64,000 bases of DNA from Granulicella mallensis MP5ACTX8 (lineage in GTDB: Bacteria > Acidobacteriota > Terriglobia > Terriglobales > Acidobacteriaceae). Position numbers and translations under genes: made by a program. The first letter of the stretch is position 1. The number at the start of each line of letters is the position of its first letter. Positions 62,407 to 64,000 of this stretch are shown here, piece by piece. The notes beneath the pieces are model-generated. The model searched no databases and was not told the DNA's origin. It saw only the letters and a program-made list of their open reading frames with translations. Location of the stretch: the NCBI RefSeq assembly GCF_000178955.2, contig NC_016631.1, positions 6,014,001-6,078,000 of the forward strand. The letters run 5' to 3'.

Positions 62407-62598
62407 ATGAAACTCGCACACAGGCTCTTTCTTGGGGGCGCAGGCGCAATGAACACCACAACCCTCCTGCGCGCGAACGCGGAAACGTTTTCTTACGACG
62501 CTTCCGCATCGTTTAGCCTCGTAGCGAACAGCACACTCACGCTTCGGCGGGTCCCTGGCATAGGGCCGCTCCCGGCATCTCTCACTCAGAAGGCATAA
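62407..62598 (+). CDS. Small orphan protein (63 aa) of unknown function
   Basis: ATG at 62407 (or TTG at 62401), preceded by a very strong ribosome site, AGAAGGAGGAA. The N-terminus MKLAHRLFLGGAGAMNTTT is signal-like but weak; the rest (YDASASFSLVANSTLTLRRV) is not recognised. A TTGACA at 62303-62308 could be its -35. It ends 4 bp before the permease start, so it may be a leader peptide or a decayed secreted protein whose translation signal now drives the permease. Confidence 0.4.
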   Translation: MKLAHRLFLGGAGAMNTTTLLRANAETFSYDASASFSLVANSTLTLRRVPGIGPLPASLTQKA

Positions 62599-62602
62599 GC
62601 GC

Positions 62603-64000
62603 ATGCAGCAGATCGATACAGACTTGCAGCTCATTCATGACGGGGAGACCGGCGTATCCCCTACCGAGTTTCGCAAGGCGCTGGGTCTCTTCGACTCCGT
62701 GATGATCGTTGCCGGCATCATGGTCGGCTCCGGCATCTTCATCGTCAGCGCGGAGATCTCCCGGCAGGTCGGCTCGGCCGGCTGGCTTCTCGTCGCCTGG
62801 GTCATCACCGGCATCCTCACCGTCTTCGGCGCGCTCAGTTACGGAGAGCTCGCCGCGATGATGCCCACCGCCGGCGGCATGTATGTCTATCTTCGCGAGG
62901 CCTTCTCGCCGCTGCTCGGCTTCCTCTATGGCTGGACGCTCCTGACCGTCATCCAGACCGGCTCTATCGCCGCCGTCGCCATCGCCTTCGCCCGCTTCAG
63001 CGGCGTGATGTTCCCCTCGATCAGCGAGACCCACTACTTCATCCCGCCCGTCCGCGTCCTTCCCGGCTATGCGTTCTCGCTCTCCTCCGCACAGGCGGTC
63101 GCACTCGCCGTCATCCTGCTCACCTGCTTCATCAACACGCGCGGCGTCACCTGGGGCAAGCTGGTCCAGAACATCTTCACCGTTGCAAAGCTCGCGGGCA
63201 TGGTCGTGCTCCTCGGCCTGGGCGCGTATGCCTTCGTGCGCAACCCGTCTGTCTTCCACCTGAACTTCGCCGACGCCTGGCATCCCAAGCACATCTCGCT
63301 CATCCACACGATCGACGCCACCACCGGCTTCGGTCTTCTCGTCGCGCTCTGCGTCTCACAGACCGGCTCACTCTTCTCCGCGGACTCCTGGCACGACATC
63401 ACGTTTGTCGCCGGTGAGGTCCGCAACCCCAAGCGCAATCTGCCGTTGGCGCTCGGCCTCGGCACCTCGATGGTGATCGCGCTCTACCTGCTCTGCAATC
63501 TTTGCTACCTCGCCGTGCTGCCCATCAGTGCCATCCAAACGGCCCCCGGCGATCGCGTTGCAACCCTGGTCGTCGATACCGTGCTGCCCGGCATCGGCAA
63601 GCTGGCTATGGGCTGCCTCATCATGGTCTCCACCTTCGGCACGGTGAACGCGCTCACCCTCGCGGGAGGGCGCGCCTGTTACGCGATGGCGCAGGATGGG
63701 CTCTTCTTCCGCCGCGCGGGCAAGCTCAATGAAGCCCGTGTCCCCGGCTGGGCACTCGCGATCCAATGTTTCTGGGCGCTGCTGCTGGTTCTTCCGCGCA
63801 CCTACGATGCCGCCACCCAGACCTACGGCAATCTCTACAGCAATCTTCTCGACTACGTGATCTCTGCCGCCCTCATCTTCTACATCCTCACGGTGATCGG
63901 CCTGTTTCGCCTTCGCTCCACGCGGCCCGATGCGCCCAGACCCTATCGTTGCTGGGGTTATCCCTGGCTGCCGGCGCTCTACATCACCGGCTCCTCCGTC
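62603..64000 (+). CDS. APC family amino-acid permease (partial, runs off the window)
   Basis: 466 codons remain open to the window edge. FRKALGLFDSVMIVAGIMVGSGIFI is the APC signature, with the GSGIF substrate-binding turn in the first helix; GAGGMYVYLREAF-type sequence (TAGGMYVYLREAFSP) follows in helix 3. About ten hydrophobic segments are seen. ARVPGWALAIQCFWALLLV and PRPYRCWGYPWLPALYI fit the LAT/YfnA-like amino-acid exchanger group. Substrate unknown; given the surroundings, uptake of amino acids released from glycoprotein is possible. Confidence 0.87.
   Translation, partial: MQQIDTDLQLIHDGETGVSPTEFRKALGLFDSVMIVAGIMVGSGIFIVSAEISRQVGSAGWLLVAWVITGILTVFGALSYGELAAMMPTAGGMYVYLREAFSPLLGFLYGWTLLTVIQTGSIAAVAIAFARFSGVMFPSISETHYFIPPVRVLPGYAFSLSSAQAVALAVILLTCFINTRGVTWGKLVQNIFTVAKLAGMVVLLGLGAYAFVRNPSVFHLNFADAWHPKHISLIHTIDATTGFGLLVALCVSQTGSLFSADSWHDITFVAGEVRNPKRNLPLALGLGTSMVIALYLLCNLCYLAVLPISAIQTAPGDRVATLVVDTVLPGIGKLAMGCLIMVSTFGTVNALTLAGGRACYAMAQDGLFFRRAGKLNEARVPGWALAIQCFWALLLVLPRTYDAATQTYGNLYSNLLDYVISAALIFYILTVIGLFRLRSTRPDAPRPYRCWGYPWLPALYITGSSV

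Overview
The window looks like chromosomal DNA of a soil or plant-associated member of the Acidobacteriaceae (Granulicella/Terriglobus/Edaphobacter type). This is inferred from high-GC third codon positions, three very large Oar-like TonB-dependent receptors that start with a carboxypeptidase-regulatory-like domain, many secreted glycosidases and peptidases (some with Tat signals), DUF885 proteins, and palindromic intergenic elements ending in GTCATYCYGA-type sequences. I see no rRNA, tRNA, CRISPR array, prophage or insertion sequence. All assignments come from reading motifs by eye, without database searches.

Region by region. 1-6.5 kb: end of an unknown gene, a GNAT acetyltransferase, an acyltransferase-3 membrane protein, a small zinc-ribbon protein, the Entner-Doudoroff enzyme Edd, and rpoD with a strong terminator. 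6.5-8.5 kb: a small cysteine-rich protein, then a tandem array of three ~325-bp units, each a complete mini transcription unit (promoter, 5' hairpin, Shine-Dalgarno, 23-24-residue hydrophobic peptide, 3' hairpin). This array is the most novel object in the window. 8.5-14.3 kb: a TonB-dependent receptor, palindromic repeats, a zinc-ribbon membrane protein and a Fic/antitoxin pair. 14.5-28.3 kb: secreted hydrolases (Tat-exported six-hairpin-like protein, two DUF885 proteins, GH31, an S9 peptidase operonic with an HEMGH-motif protein).

28.3-36.3 kb: an arsenic resistance island (acr3, arsR, divergent arsC), two DUF2157-type membrane proteins, a rhomboid protease, formaldehyde dehydrogenase and an aldo/keto reductase. 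Pieces of that reductase's 3' end are scattered as remnants near the ars genes. 36.4-43.8 kb: an M1 peptidase, a GntR/FCD regulator and, divergent from it, a complete-looking trans-4-hydroxyproline catabolic operon (epimerase, three-subunit D-hydroxyproline dehydrogenase, deaminase). 43.9-64 kb: two paralogous TonB receptors, a GH27 alpha-galactosidase, two DUF5695-like giant enzymes, a GH43 enzyme and the start of an amino-acid permease. The receptor-GH27 module has been duplicated in tandem, and one GH27 copy survives only as a broken first few codons.

A sequence of the form TGTATNCAAAAT, often followed by AGTATTTGTT, sits in the divergent promoter regions of GH31, both TonB receptors, GH27, GH43/DUF5695 and, in its first half, the hydroxyproline operon. 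Together with the peptidases this suggests a co-regulated system for taking apart hydroxyproline-rich plant glycoproteins (extensins, arabinogalactan proteins): glycans removed by GH27/GH43/DUF5695, backbone cut by peptidases, hydroxyproline burned by the 39-43 kb operon. This integration is inference.
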